The notes beneath the pieces were generated by a model that searched no databases, was not told where the DNA came from, and saw nothing but the letters and a program-made list of their open reading frames with translations. Below, piece by piece: positions 26,039 through 35,403 of a stretch of DNA of 64,000 nucleotides (positions within the stretch are counted from its first letter, which is position 1; each line of letters starts with the position of its first letter). Where the stretch lies: NCBI GenBank assembly GCA_009692685.1, contig SHYS01000003.1:186001-250000 (forward strand), read 5' to 3'. This DNA is from Dehalococcoidia bacterium (GTDB lineage: Bacteria > Chloroflexota > Dehalococcoidia > UBA2979). A program made the translations under genes and the position numbers.

Positions 26039-26197
26039 ATGACCTCGCAGCCCACAACCCCGCCGTGTCAGTGTGGACACGCCCGCGAGGCGCACAAAGA
26101 GGGCGCGCAGAACTGCACGCGCTGCCCCTCATCGGGCATCTGGGTCGATTCGATGGCGGACTGGGTGTACCCGTGCGAGCGCTACCAGCCTCGTTAG
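26039..26197 (+). CDS. Small cysteine-rich protein (possible zinc ribbon), 52 aa
   Basis: An ATG at 26039 preceded by AGGAG encodes 52 residues with cysteines in CQCGHAREAHKEG, NCTRCPSSG and YPCERYQP, plus His residues. The spacing allows one zinc site. The codons match neighbouring genes in GC at third positions. It is likely a real small gene, but I do not recognise a family. Confidence 0.6.
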   Translation: MTSQPTTPPCQCGHAREAHKEGAQNCTRCPSSGIWVDSMADWVYPCERYQPR

Positions 26198-26241
26198 GCT
26201 GACCATGCTCCGCGCCACACGGGCAACCGAATGACTCAGCT

Positions 26242-27780
26242 GTGACGCTTGCGCGGCCGCAGGGACGCGGGCGGGCTCGCCGCGAAGTTCCGGCCAGCGC
26301 GCTCTGGACGAACTTCCTCGGCCACTCGCCCGGCTGGTACAAGCGCGCGGTCGTTGTGTTCGTGCTCGTGAATCCTGTGCTGCTGGTCACCGCTGGACCG
26401 TTCGTCACGGGCTGGGCGGTCTTGGCGGAATTCGTGTTCTGCCTCGCGATGGCGTTGCGCTGCTACCCGCTCCAGCCCGGCGGGCTACTGGCGCTCGAGG
26501 CCGTCGCCCTCGGGCTCACCTCCACCGAGGCCGTCTACCGCGAGACGACGGCGAACTTCTCGGTGATCTTGCTGGTGATGTTCATGGTCGCGGGTATCTA
26601 CTTCATGCGGGAACTGCTGTCGTTCGCGTTCACCCGGGTGCTGCTGCGGGTCAGGTCGAAGCTGGCACTGTCGCTGGCGTTCTTGCTGATGGGGGCCGTG
26701 CTCTCGGCATTCCTCGATGCGCTCACGGTGACGGCCGTCATCATCGCGGTAGTCGAAGGGTTCTACCTCAGTTTCCACCGCTTCTCCTCCGGTCGCACGC
26801 ACGACGACGATCACGACAGCGCGACCGACATCGACGTGCACGAATACCACCGCGACAATCTAGAGGCGTACCGAGCGTTCCTGCGCAGTCTGGTGATGCA
26901 CGGGCTCGTCGGCACCGCGCTCGGTGGGGTGGCGACGCTCGTTGGTGAGCCGCAGAACCTTCTCATCGGCCAGACGATGGGCTGGGACTTCCTCGACTTT
27001 GCGCGACGCGTGGCGCCGGTCAGTGCGCCCGTCCTGCTGGCGGGGCTGGCCGTCACCGTGATCGTCGAGTGGCGGCGCTGGTTCGGATTTGGAACACCCC
27101 TGCCGGAGTCCGTGCGCGCCCTGCTCGCGGAGGACGAGGCACGTCTGGATGCCGGACGGTCGCGGCGCGATCGTGCGCGGCTGGTCGTGCAGGGCGTGGC
27201 CGCCCTGCTGTTGGTAATGGCACTGGGGTTGCACCTCGCGGAGGTGGGCCTGATCGGCCTCGCGATCATCGTGCTGCAGACTGCGTTTAACGGGGTGACA
27301 GAGGAGCACCAGATCGGCGCTGCGTTCGCGGAGGCGCTGCCGTTTGTGGGGCTACTGGTTGTGTTCTTCACGGTCGTGGCCGTCATTCACGACCAGCACC
27401 TCTTCACCACCGTGATCGAGGCCGTGCTGCGCCTCGAGGGGCGGACGCAACTTGGTGCCTTCTACCTCGCAAGCGGCGTGTTGTCCACGATCAGCGACAA
27501 CGTCTTTGTCGCCACTGTCTACATCTCCGATGTCGAGCAGGCATTCGAGGCGGGCACGATCACGCGGGCGCAGTTCGAGCACCTGGCCGTTGCGATCAAC
27601 GCAGGGACGAACATCCCGAGTGTCGCGACGCCGAACGGCCAGGCCGCATTCCTGTTCCTCCTGACGTCGGCGCTGGCTCCGCTGATCCGGCTCTCCTACG
27701 TGCCGATGATCTGGATGGCGTTGCCTTACACGGTCGTGCTGACCCTGACCGGTCTGCTCGCGGTGATGTTCCTACTCTAG
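26242..27780 (+). CDS. nhaB: Na+/H+ antiporter NhaB
   Basis: A 512-residue membrane protein that matches NhaB along its whole length: [54 protein letters not shown]-like [35 protein letters not shown] and [16 protein letters not shown]. NhaB exports Na+ in exchange for protons to control cytoplasmic pH and sodium. The protein is best known from gammaproteobacteria, so its presence in this GC-rich background suggests lateral transfer, although the codon usage is now like its neighbours. GTG start at 26242. Confidence 0.92.
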   Translation: MTLARPQGRGRARREVPASALWTNFLGHSPGWYKRAVVVFVLVNPVLLVTAGPFVTGWAVLAEFVFCLAMALRCYPLQPGGLLALEAVALGLTSTEAVYRETTANFSVILLVMFMVAGIYFMRELLSFAFTRVLLRVRSKLALSLAFLLMGAVLSAFLDALTVTAVIIAVVEGFYLSFHRFSSGRTHDDDHDSATDIDVHEYHRDNLEAYRAFLRSLVMHGLVGTALGGVATLVGEPQNLLIGQTMGWDFLDFARRVAPVSAPVLLAGLAVTVIVEWRRWFGFGTPLPESVRALLAEDEARLDAGRSRRDRARLVVQGVAALLLVMALGLHLAEVGLIGLAIIVLQTAFNGVTEEHQIGAAFAEALPFVGLLVVFFTVVAVIHDQHLFTTVIEAVLRLEGRTQLGAFYLASGVLSTISDNVFVATVYISDVEQAFEAGTITRAQFEHLAVAINAGTNIPSVATPNGQAAFLFLLTSALAPLIRLSYVPMIWMALPYTVVLTLTGLLAVMFLL

Positions 27781-27795
27781 CCCCGGGCGCCGAGG

Positions 27796-28218
27796 CTAGA
27801 TGGCGACCGGCTCGCGCACGCTGAGGTTGAGGTGCGAGGTGATCTCCACGCCCGAGAGCGTGTTACAGATCGGGCAGGTGCAGGCAAGCGCCTCGAGCTC
27901 ATCGCGGTTGGCGAGGACCGAGTGGTCTTCGACCTCGAGATCCAAGACGACATCGATCTTCACAACGCGTGTCGGGTTCTGTGCCATCGTGGCCTCCAGG
28001 GTGGCCTCGGCACGAGTGACAGGCACATCGAGGAGTAGCGGCTGATTGAGGAGCGCGCCCAGCGTGCAGTTCCCGAGCGCCACCAGCAGGAGCTCCGTGG
28101 AGGTATAACCAACCATCCCGTCCGCCAGCGTTTCTCGGACGTTGATGATCGAACGACCGCCGCGTGTGGTGAATACGATGCGCTTGCGGTCCTGATAGTC
28201 GGCATGAACAGTGGCCAC
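27796..28218 (-). CDS. OsmC/Ohr family protein
   Basis: A 140-residue OsmC-fold protein with the two redox-active cysteines expected for thiol-dependent peroxide reduction: LVALGNCTLGALLNQP and LACTCPICNTLSGVEI. It is probably a cytoplasmic organic-hydroperoxide reductase that uses lipoyl or other thiols. The CxxC in the second site is unusual because it adds a Cys next to the resolving one. It lies between nhaB (convergent) and the cupin dioxygenase (divergent). Confidence 0.82.
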   Translation of the reverse strand: MATVHADYQDRKRIVFTTRGGRSIINVRETLADGMVGYTSTELLLVALGNCTLGALLNQPLLLDVPVTRAEATLEATMAQNPTRVVKIDVVLDLEVEDHSVLANRDELEALACTCPICNTLSGVEITSHLNLSVREPVAI

Positions 28219-28327
28219 GGCAGCCTCCTCGGTGCGTCCTAGGTTCGCACGGTGGAGGATACTACAGGCGTGGCCGTCGCCGAGCGCCGTTCGGACTCGG
28301 CCGGGCCGGGCGTATGGAGGTAGATTC

Positions 28328-28939
28328 GTGGAGTCGTACTACATCGAGCCAGTTCAGCCTGTGCTGCGGCGTTTTGTGGAGGATTTCCGCAACGTCGTGG
28401 CGCGTGAGGCGGCGGACCGACCCCGCCTCGATGCTCTGCGGGCGCCTGTTGAGGCGCTGCTGGCCGACAGCAGCTGGATCACGGAGGAGTTCCTGGTGCC
28501 TGTGCCCGCCACCACCGCGACCTGGGCCGTGTACCGCAGCCAGGATCCGGACCTCTGCATCTTCACGATGGTCGTGCCGCCGCTGAACTCCACGAATGTG
28601 CACAACCACCTGACGGACGGCTGGGTCGGTCTTGTTCAGGGCGGGCAGGTCGAGCGCCACTTCCGCCGCCTCGATGACGGCGCACGACCGGGATTCGCCG
28701 ACGTACGGCAGGTCGAGGAGCACCCGATCCGGCTGGGCGAGCTCACCCCCATCGAGTACCCCGGCGCAGACATCCACCAGATCGTGACCACCTCGCGAGA
28801 AGCCTCGGTGTCGTTGCACGTCCTCTGCAACGACCTCGGCACTGTCGAACGCCAGACATTCGAGCCTGCCGAGCAGACCGCGGTCACGTTCGTCTCCGGC
28901 TACACGAACGTAGATGGCGCATCGGTTATCGGGCGCTAG
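28328..28939 (+). CDS. Cysteine dioxygenase-like cupin protein
   Basis: A 203-residue cupin from GTG 28328. The first cupin motif holds the HxH pair in NSTNVHNHLTDGWVGLVQGG, and a third His is in GADIHQIVTTS, giving the 3-His iron site of thiol dioxygenases (cysteine dioxygenase, 3-mercaptopropionate dioxygenase). ASVSLHVLCNDLG closes the barrel. The substrate is uncertain within this group. Confidence 0.75.
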   Translation: MESYYIEPVQPVLRRFVEDFRNVVAREAADRPRLDALRAPVEALLADSSWITEEFLVPVPATTATWAVYRSQDPDLCIFTMVVPPLNSTNVHNHLTDGWVGLVQGGQVERHFRRLDDGARPGFADVRQVEEHPIRLGELTPIEYPGADIHQIVTTSREASVSLHVLCNDLGTVERQTFEPAEQTAVTFVSGYTNVDGASVIGR

Positions 28940-29000
28940 CCCAGGTTCGCCTTCGCAGGCGCATACGCTGCGTAACGCGTCCGATCGCAGCGAGGTGAAG

Positions 29001-29060
29001 ATGCATCGAGCCATGACGGTGGCGGCCTGTGCAGCTCTGCTCGGAGTCGCCTGCACCTCC
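29001..29060 (+). pseudogene. Lipoprotein N-terminus remnant at a deletion junction
   Basis: ATG 29001 with an AGGTGA ribosome site encodes MHRAMTVAACAALLGVACTS, a typical lipoprotein signal peptide with Cys at residue 18. Within a few codons the sequence turns into the reverse complement of the amino-acid permease gene. Only the secretion signal is left. It marks one side of the junction described for the neighbouring permease. Confidence 0.55.
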
Positions 29061-29734
29061 TCGGAGAGCGTGGCGATCTCCTCGAAGCCATCGTAAGCGA
29101 AGAACACAAGGGCGGCCGCGCCGAGGAGCCCGGCCGCGCCGCCTTCGATGGAGAACAGGTCGGCCTCGCCGAGGTGGGGGATGCCGACCGCGATCACCAC
29201 CAGCAATCCCGCCGCCTTGACGGTCGCGAGCAACGACCCCACGGCGACTGTCTCCGTGACACCGAGGAGGACGATGCCTGCGCACAGCAGCAGGACGCCC
29301 ACCGCGATGATTACCGGGTTGAGAGGCAGGAGGTCGGCGACGTAGCGAGCGAAGCCGATCGCGACCGCGACCGCGACCGCGGGCACGGCGATCGCGTTCA
29401 CGGTCACGTCCATCCATCCGGTGACGAACCCGGCTCGAGGTCCGAAGGCGACACGTGCGTAGGACGCAGCCGCGCCTGCCTCAGGCAGCATCGAAGTGAG
29501 TTCGGCGTAGGCAAGCCCGGTGGCAGCGGCCAGCAAGGCACCCACGAGGAAGGCGAGCCAGACACCATTGCCCGCGATCCCCGCCGCCTCACCCACCAGG
29601 ACGTAGGCCCCGGCACCGAGGACGATCCCGATCCCGGACGCCAACGCACCGAGGAGGCCAATGCGCCGGTGTAGTCCGGGCAGATTGACACGCGGAGGTG
29701 CGGACGGCTTCGGGGTGGACGCAGGTGTCGACAT
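29050..29734 (-). pseudogene. APC-superfamily amino acid permease, 3' half deleted
   Basis: From ATG 29734 the frame encodes the first six or so helices of an APC permease (GLLGALASGIGIVLGAGAYV, GLAYAELTSMLPEAGAAASY) up to FFAYDGFEEIATLSEEV. Homology ends abruptly at about base 29055, roughly half the usual 450 residues. Beyond that the frame runs through unrelated sequence antisense to the cupin gene. The break coincides with the cut lipoprotein signal on the other strand, so a deletion has fused two converging genes. It is unlikely to be a functional transporter. Confidence 0.75.
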
Positions 29735-29864
29735 CGCGCGCCTCCGGCGTCATTGTCGCTCACCCGGCCAACGGACACGGGGGGCGTCCGCCACGCCCCC
29801 CGGCGAGACGAGAACGCAGACGCTACCCTCGTGCACTACCTCCGAACACCATCGTGAGTCCGTC

Positions 29865-31112
29865 ATGCAGACCGTCACCCCTCGAGCGGCCGGCGCTGGC
29901 GCCTTTGCCGTAGCGCGGAACGTCCGCCTGCTCCAGGCCTTCTGGTTCCTCCTGTCGTTCCAGCTCTGGATGGGGACCTGGATCGCCTACCTGGTGGAGT
30001 TCCGAGGCGTCTCGCTCTTCCTCGTCGGCCTCTTTGAAATGTTCTTCCAGTTCGTCGGCCTCGCGGCGCGGGTGCCGGCGGGCGCGTTCGCCGACCGCTT
30101 CGGACGACGCAACGCCCTGGTGCTCGCCATGGCCATCGAGGGTAGCGGGCTCTTCCTGTTTGGGTTCGCCTCCAGCTACCCGCTGATCATCGCCTCGTAC
30201 TTGCTCTGGGCAGGCGGCAGCGCCTTCCGCGACCCCGTGCACGCCGCTTACCTGTACGACGCCCTGGCCGCCGATGGTCGCGAGGCAGATTTCTCGAAGC
30301 AATTCGGACGCCTTGCGGGCGTCGGTATGACGGGGATGACGCTGGGGCCGCTGATCGGCTCGCCGATCGCCGGGTTCACCTCGTTGCAGGTGCCGGTGGT
30401 GCTGAGTTTTCTCTCCTACGGCAGCGCGCTGGTGGTCGCCCTCACGCTGCACGAGCCGCCGAGGATGCGCCCGCTGTCGGGGGAGGCCGGCTATGTCCGT
30501 ACGATGGCCCTCGGCGTGCAGCAACTCTGGCGCGATCGTGCGGCGGCCCTTGTCGTGCTCGTGGCGGCAGGCCTCGCGTTCGCGGCCGCGTCGCAGATGA
30601 TGCTGCTGCAACCGTTCCTGCGCGCGCACGACGTACCGCTGGCGTGGTGGGGACTGATCCTCGTGCCGGCGCGGCTCGGTGCCGCGGGCGGATCGACGTT
30701 CTCATACCAGCTTCAGCGCTGGCTCGGCGATCGACGCGCGTTTGCGCTGCTGATCGCCGTGCCGCTCGTGCTGCTGCTCGGACTGGCGGCCATCGAGCAC
30801 GTCGTCATGGTGCTGGCGTTGAGCGCGATCCTGGTGGTCTCGATGATGCGCGAGACGCTGTTCACGGACTACCTCAGCCGCCGCGTCCCCGGCGAGGTGC
30901 GCGCGACCGTCCTGGCCGTGCGGCGCCTCGGCATCCAGTTCGTGCTCGCGTTCGCGGCGCCGCTGGCCGGCGGCCTCGGTGAGCGCTCGCTGCCGCTGGC
31001 CTTCGCCGTGCTGGCGGCTGCGACAGCGGTGATCTCGATCCCCGCCTACCTGCTCTGGCTGAGGGCGGACCGGGCAGAGTCGGAGTCACTGGACCCAAGG
31101 GGGTCGGGATAG
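29865..31112 (+). CDS. Major facilitator superfamily transporter
   Basis: A 415-residue carrier with 12 predicted transmembrane helices. The MFS loop 2-3 motif is ARVPAGAFADRFGRRNALVL (GxxADRxGRR). The charged site SAFRDPVHAAYLYD in helix 4-5 is typical of drug or metabolite exporters in this family. The start at ATG 29865 is chosen because earlier in-frame codons are non-hydrophobic and lie in the promoter region of the divergent permease. Substrate unknown. Confidence 0.85.
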   Translation: MQTVTPRAAGAGAFAVARNVRLLQAFWFLLSFQLWMGTWIAYLVEFRGVSLFLVGLFEMFFQFVGLAARVPAGAFADRFGRRNALVLAMAIEGSGLFLFGFASSYPLIIASYLLWAGGSAFRDPVHAAYLYDALAADGREADFSKQFGRLAGVGMTGMTLGPLIGSPIAGFTSLQVPVVLSFLSYGSALVVALTLHEPPRMRPLSGEAGYVRTMALGVQQLWRDRAAALVVLVAAGLAFAAASQMMLLQPFLRAHDVPLAWWGLILVPARLGAAGGSTFSYQLQRWLGDRRAFALLIAVPLVLLLGLAAIEHVVMVLALSAILVVSMMRETLFTDYLSRRVPGEVRATVLAVRRLGIQFVLAFAAPLAGGLGERSLPLAFAVLAAATAVISIPAYLLWLRADRAESESLDPRGSG

Positions 31113-31145
31113 GATCAGGCGAGACGAGTTAGCAGTGGCGCTAAC

Positions 31146-31422
31146 GTGCCTGAGATTCAGTACTTCCGCGATCGTGACAGCGAGCCCGTAAGCGAGTATG
31201 TGGCTGCGTTGAGGCGCCGCGGGGAGCGAGCCTCTGCAGACGCGTTTGCCGAGCTGTTGAGCTACTCGGGGAGCACGGGTCCGCCATCGGGATGCCCACG
31301 TGAGGCTCATCGAGCCGGCGCTGCGGGTCTTCGAGTTGCGGTTGCGGGCGCATCGGTTCGCCTACGTTGAATCGGGAGGCATCTTGGTCATGCTGCACGC
31401 GTGGCGGAAACGTTCGCGGTAG
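31146..31422 (+). pseudogene. RelE/HigB-like toxin with two frameshifts
   Basis: From GTG 31146 the frame begins PEIQYFRDRDSEPVSEYVAA as in phage-derived Gp49/HigB-like toxins. Two single-base losses (about 31262 and 31297) move it through LGEHGSAIGMP and then HVRLIEPALRVFELRLRAHR and GGILVMLHAWRKRS, ending at TAG 31422. The complete fold is thus present but split over three frames. The antitoxin gene follows intact. Confidence 0.65.
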
Positions 31423-31487
31423 CTGGATCGGCGGGACCTCGCGACCGCAGTGCGAAGGGCGCTGGAGATCCGGGAGGAGCAAGGGCG

Positions 31488-31859
31488 ATGAAACGCACGA
31501 ACCCACACATCGGCAGCAACGTGCTGGAACACCTCGCCGAGATGACACGTGACGATCCCGAGTTGCAACGCCTGTACGAGGCATCTCGCCCGCGCTTCGA
31601 GAGCGTGTCGACAATGATGGGCGCTCGCCCGGCCGCCGGCCTCGCCCAGAAGGAACTTGCTGAGCGTATGGGCGTCGGTGTGCAGGTCGTCTGGCGGCTC
31701 GAGTCGCTCGATCACAGTCCGCGGCTGGACACGCTGCAGGGCGCCGCCGAGGCGTTAGATTGGGAACTCGAGGTCAAGTTCGTACCTCGAAAGCGTGCCT
31801 GCACCGCCCGTGTCGCGGAGGAGTCCGCCAGCTACTCGACGCGGGGGCGGAAGAAGTAG
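31488..31859 (+). CDS. XRE-family antitoxin-like helix-turn-helix protein
   Basis: A protein of about 123 residues from ATG 31488 with a GGGAGGAG ribosome site. The helix-turn-helix is GLAQKELAERMGVGVQVVWR followed by LESLDHSPRLDTLQGAAEAL, as in HigA/XRE antitoxins. The upstream toxin gene is broken, so this is an orphan antitoxin, possibly kept as a repressor. Confidence 0.75.
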   Translation: MKRTNPHIGSNVLEHLAEMTRDDPELQRLYEASRPRFESVSTMMGARPAAGLAQKELAERMGVGVQVVWRLESLDHSPRLDTLQGAAEALDWELEVKFVPRKRACTARVAEESASYSTRGRKK

Positions 31860-31918
31860 CCGGTTATGTGGGAGGAGGGCCGAGGGGCCCTCTTCCCAGT
31901 CTTGACCATCGATATTCC

Positions 31919-34363
31919 CTACACCGCGATAGCCTCCGGCGCGCGCACCTTCTCGAAGGTGTAATTCCCCTCGGCGCCTACGCCCACCTCGATGGCGTCA
32001 CCGGGCTCGAAGTTGCCGCCGAGCACTCGCTTCGCCAGTTCGTTCTCGACACGGCGCTCGATCGTGCGGCGCATCGGCCGCGCGCCGAACGTCGGGTCGT
32101 AGCCCTCGCGGACCAGCGCCGCGTGGGCTGCCTCCGTGACCTCGAGGCGCACGCCGCGCTCGGCCAGGCGGTCGCGTACCTCATCGAGGATGAGACCGGC
32201 AATCCGCGCGATCTCCGCCTCGGTCAGCGGCTCGAAGACGATCATCTCATCGAGGCGGTTGAGGAACTCGGGCCGGAAGGCCTTCGCCAGCGCCTCCTCG
32301 ACGGTGCGCGTCATCGAGTCGCGTTCGCGCTCGTTCCGGGCGCGCGCGAAGCCGAGGGGCGCCGCCTGCTGCCCGGTGCCGAGGTTGGAGGTCAGGATGA
32401 CCACCGTGTTGCGGAAGTCCGCGGTGCGCCCCTGCGAGTCGGTCAGGCGGCCGTTGTCCATCACCTGCAGCAGCGTGTTGAAGACATCCGGGTGCGCCTT
32501 CTCGATCTCGTCGAAGAGGACCACCTGGTAGGGGCGGCGGCGGACCGCCTCGGTGAGCTGGCCGGCCTGCTCGAAGCCCACGTAGCCCGGGGGCGCGCCG
32601 ATCAGCCTCGAGACTGTGTGGCGCTCCTGGTACTCCGACATGTCGAGGCGGAGCAGCGCCTCCGCATCGTCGAACATGTACTCGGCCAGCGCCCGGGCGA
32701 GGTGCGTCTTGCCCACGCCCGTCGGGCCCACGAAGACGAACGAGCCGATCGGCCGCCGTGGGTCCTTGAGGCCGGAGCGCGCGCGCCGAATCGCGTTCGC
32801 CAGTGCGGCGATGGCAGCATCCTGACCCACCACCGAGCGGTGGAGGAACTCCTCCATGTGCAGCAGTTTGTCCGCCTCGCCCTCAAGCATGCGATCGACG
32901 GGTACGCCCGTCATCTGCGCGATGAGCGCGGCGATGTCACGTTCGGTGACCTCGTCGCCGGTGACGCCGTGCGCATGCTGCCAATCGCGCTTGAGGGCGT
33001 CGTACTCCGACTGGATCTGCAGCACCTGCTGCTTCACCCGCGCCGCCTCCTCGTAGTCGCGCCGTTCGGCGGCGGCGTCGACACGCGCAGCGGCGTCGCG
33101 CAACCGCGAGGTGAGGTCGCGCAACTCGGGCGAGAGCGCCTCGCCCTCGATCACCCGCTTCGAGGAGGCCTCGTCGATCAGGTCGATGGCCTTGTCGGGG
33201 AGCTGGCGGTCGGTCATGTAGCGGTCGGAGAGTCGGGCCGCCGCCTCCAGGGCTGCGTCGGTGATCTTCAGGCCGTGGTGCTCCTCGTAGCGCGGGCGCA
33301 GGCCCTGGAGGATATGCACCGTCTCCTCGACGGACGGCTCATCGACGAAGACCGGCGAGAAGCGCCGCTCGAGGGCGGGGTCGGCCTCGATGTGCTTGCG
33401 GTACTCGTCGAGGGTGGTTGCGCCGATGACGTGCAGCTCGCCGCGCGCCAGCGCCGGCTTCATCATGTTCGACGCATCGATGGCGCCCTCGGCCCCACCG
33501 GCGCCCACGACCTGGTGGATCTCGTCGATGAAGAGGATGACCTTGCCCTGCGACTCCTTCACCTCACGCATCACTGCCTGCAGGCGCTCCTCGAACTCGC
33601 CGCGGAACTTCGAGCCCGCCACGAGTGAGCCCATGTCGAGGGCGAGCACGCGCTTGTCGCGCAGCCGGTCCGGCACGTCGCCCTCGGCGACGCGCTGCGC
33701 GAGCCCCTCGATGATGGCCGTCTTGCCTACGCCCGCCTTGCCGATGACGACCGGGTTGTTCTTGGTGCGGCGGTTGAGCACCTGCATGACGCGCGTGATC
33801 TCGGTCTCCCGCCCGATGACCGGGTCGATCTGACCGGCGCGCGCCAGCTCGGTCAGGTCACGGCTGTAGCGGCCGAGCGCCTGGTACTGCGACTCGGCGG
33901 TGGGCGAGGTGACTCGCGCCGAACCTCGGACCTGGCGCAGCGCGCCGTAGACGCGCTCCTTGGTGATGTTAAACTCGCGCATGATGCGCGCGCTGTCGCC
34001 GTCGGGCTCGTCGGCGATAGCGATGAGCAGGTGCTCGACACCGACGAAGTCGTCCTTGAGCCGTTCGCCCTCGGCGTTCGCGTTCTCGAGCATGCGGACA
34101 ATGCGAGGCGTGGTGTAAATCTGCACCACGTCATAAGCCAGCTTCGGCGAACCGTCGAGTGCTTTGCGGATCGCCGCGGCCAGCGCCTCCGGCTCTACGT
34201 TCATCCGCTGGAGGACTTCACGGGCCAGCCCGTCGCGCAGCTGCACTAGGGCGAGCAGGACGTGCTCGACGTCCCACTGCGCGTGCCGCTGTTCGCGCAC
34301 CATCTGCTGGCTGTTCTGCAGCACGGTCTGCGCCTGCTCGGTAAATCGGTCCTGTCGCATCAT
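31919..34363 (-). CDS. clpC: ClpC-type AAA+ ATPase (Clp protease ATP-binding subunit)
   Basis: An 814-residue double-AAA+ unfoldase. It has an N-terminal Clp repeat domain, Walker A in [15 protein letters not shown] and [15 protein letters not shown], and arginine-rich sensor motifs. The middle domain is short ([23 protein letters not shown]-like), as in ClpC and unlike the long ClpB coil. An LGF tripeptide in [18 protein letters not shown] sits where ClpP-binding loops lie in ClpC/ClpA, which supports a role with the ClpP protease rather than as a ClpB disaggregase. It follows hspR and dnaJ, so it is probably heat-shock controlled. Confidence 0.9.
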   Translation of the reverse strand: MMRQDRFTEQAQTVLQNSQQMVREQRHAQWDVEHVLLALVQLRDGLAREVLQRMNVEPEALAAAIRKALDGSPKLAYDVVQIYTTPRIVRMLENANAEGERLKDDFVGVEHLLIAIADEPDGDSARIMREFNITKERVYGALRQVRGSARVTSPTAESQYQALGRYSRDLTELARAGQIDPVIGRETEITRVMQVLNRRTKNNPVVIGKAGVGKTAIIEGLAQRVAEGDVPDRLRDKRVLALDMGSLVAGSKFRGEFEERLQAVMREVKESQGKVILFIDEIHQVVGAGGAEGAIDASNMMKPALARGELHVIGATTLDEYRKHIEADPALERRFSPVFVDEPSVEETVHILQGLRPRYEEHHGLKITDAALEAAARLSDRYMTDRQLPDKAIDLIDEASSKRVIEGEALSPELRDLTSRLRDAAARVDAAAERRDYEEAARVKQQVLQIQSEYDALKRDWQHAHGVTGDEVTERDIAALIAQMTGVPVDRMLEGEADKLLHMEEFLHRSVVGQDAAIAALANAIRRARSGLKDPRRPIGSFVFVGPTGVGKTHLARALAEYMFDDAEALLRLDMSEYQERHTVSRLIGAPPGYVGFEQAGQLTEAVRRRPYQVVLFDEIEKAHPDVFNTLLQVMDNGRLTDSQGRTADFRNTVVILTSNLGTGQQAAPLGFARARNERERDSMTRTVEEALAKAFRPEFLNRLDEMIVFEPLTEAEIARIAGLILDEVRDRLAERGVRLEVTEAAHAALVREGYDPTFGARPMRRTIERRVENELAKRVLGGNFEPGDAIEVGVGAEGNYTFEKVRAPEAIAV

Positions 34364-34572
34364 GGGTTGGTCATCTCCTTCAACATGGCGAGGTACTCGT
34401 CTTGCTGAGCCTTCAATGCCTCGTCGGTGTAGTTCGAACTTGCTAAGTGCAAATTGTCCTTTGGGGCATAGCCGTGGCGCTTTATCAACAACTCGGCGGC
34501 TCGGATCTCGAAGTTCGAGAGAACATCGTCCTGCCCTTGTTGTGTGGAGACCTCGAGCGGATCCCGCCGCAT
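34360..34572 (-). CDS. Uncharacterised 70-residue protein upstream of clpC
   Basis: A short frame whose TGA overlaps the ATG of clpC. It reads DDVLSNFEIRAAELLIKRHG and ends [17 protein letters not shown], helical and charged. It is lower in GC than the flanking heat-shock genes. The AAGGAG for clpC lies in its last codons, so translation through it may affect clpC. No family recognised. Confidence 0.5.
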   Translation of the reverse strand: MRRDPLEVSTQQGQDDVLSNFEIRAAELLIKRHGYAPKDNLHLASSNYTDEALKAQQDEYLAMLKEMTNP

Positions 34573-34589
34573 TCTTCGAGCCCGGCGTT

Positions 34590-35090
34590 TCAGGAGACCG
34601 GCGTCGTAGTAGGCATCTCAGAGTTCAAAGCACGCGTCGGCCATCGCCGCAGGTTGAATCTCGCGGAATACGCGCTTACTGCAATCGCCCGTTGGACCTC
34701 AGGACGCACGGGCCCAGCAGTGGGAGGCACGAAACCTTCGACGAAGTTTCGGTAGGCTGCCTCTGATTCGTCCCTGTTCAGGTACAGGCTGAACAGGGAC
34801 ACCGTGAGCCCTTGGGGGATGCCCGCCGCAGCGGCCGTGGCCACGTCCTTCCACGTCAGCCCAAGTCCTTCGTGTGCGCGCAGATCAAACTCGTCGGCGA
34901 CCGACAGGCAAGCTAGACGCCAACGGATGATGTCCATGCGAAGTGCCTGGAGAAGCTCTCGGCTCCGCGCCCGTTCCTTACGGCGCTCGATACTCACAGC
35001 CGAACCCCAGTCAATTAAGGCCCCGACGTGTCCGGTTCCCCCACTAACGGCGGCGTTGACCCAGTCGACTGCCACGTACGCCCTACCCAT
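34590..35090 (-). CDS. Uncharacterised 166-residue protein between hspR and clpC
   Basis: ATG 35090 lies inside the last codons of hspR (8-base overlap), so it is translated from the same message. The sequence ([43 protein letters not shown]-like LTWKDVATAAAAGIPQGLTV) shows no signal peptide or clear domain. Base composition is somewhat more AT-rich than dnaJ and clpC. Not recognised; the overlap with hspR is the main evidence that it is real. Confidence 0.5.
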   Translation of the reverse strand: MGRAYVAVDWVNAAVSGGTGHVGALIDWGSAVSIERRKERARSRELLQALRMDIIRWRLACLSVADEFDLRAHEGLGLTWKDVATAAAAGIPQGLTVSLFSLYLNRDESEAAYRNFVEGFVPPTAGPVRPEVQRAIAVSAYSARFNLRRWPTRALNSEMPTTTPVS

Positions 35091-35403
35091 CGCCGAGGCG
35101 CTGGCGGAGCGCCGAGGTCTCGCGGCGGATCTCTGCCAGTTCGGCCTGGAGCTCCTCGATCTGGCGGGACATGCGGAGGATGACCTCCACACCAGAGACG
35201 TTGATGCCGAGCTCGTTGATCAGGCGCCGGACCTGCTGGAGCCGAGCGATGTCCTGCTGCGAGTAGAGCCGCGTGTTGCCTCGAGTGCGCTGCGGGGCGA
35301 CGAGGCCGAGGCGCTCGTAGGAGCGCAGCGTCTGCTGGTGCACGCCGACAATGCGCGCCACCACCGAGATCTCGAAGACCGGGTCGTCGGGCGAGATGTT
35401 CAC
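35083..35403 (-). CDS. hspR: HspR-type MerR-family heat-shock repressor
   Basis: A 106-residue regulator: a MerR helix-turn-helix ([20 protein letters not shown], then [20 protein letters not shown]) and a dimerising coiled coil ([20 protein letters not shown]). HspR represses its own heat-shock operon with DnaK/DnaJ as co-repressor. Its GTG overlaps the dnaJ stop (GTGA), the classic dnaJ-hspR order. The repeats at 36502-36531 are a candidate operator. Confidence 0.88.
   Translation of the reverse strand: MNISPDDPVFEISVVARIVGVHQQTLRSYERLGLVAPQRTRGNTRLYSQQDIARLQQVRRLINELGINVSGVEVILRMSRQIEELQAELAEIRRETSALRQRLGDG

Noticed and set aside
31760..33628. Open frame of about 620 codons on the plus strand antisense to clpC
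   Set aside because: It is the mirror of a high-GC gene with strong third-position GC. It shows no domain, and the ClpC frame has all family motifs.
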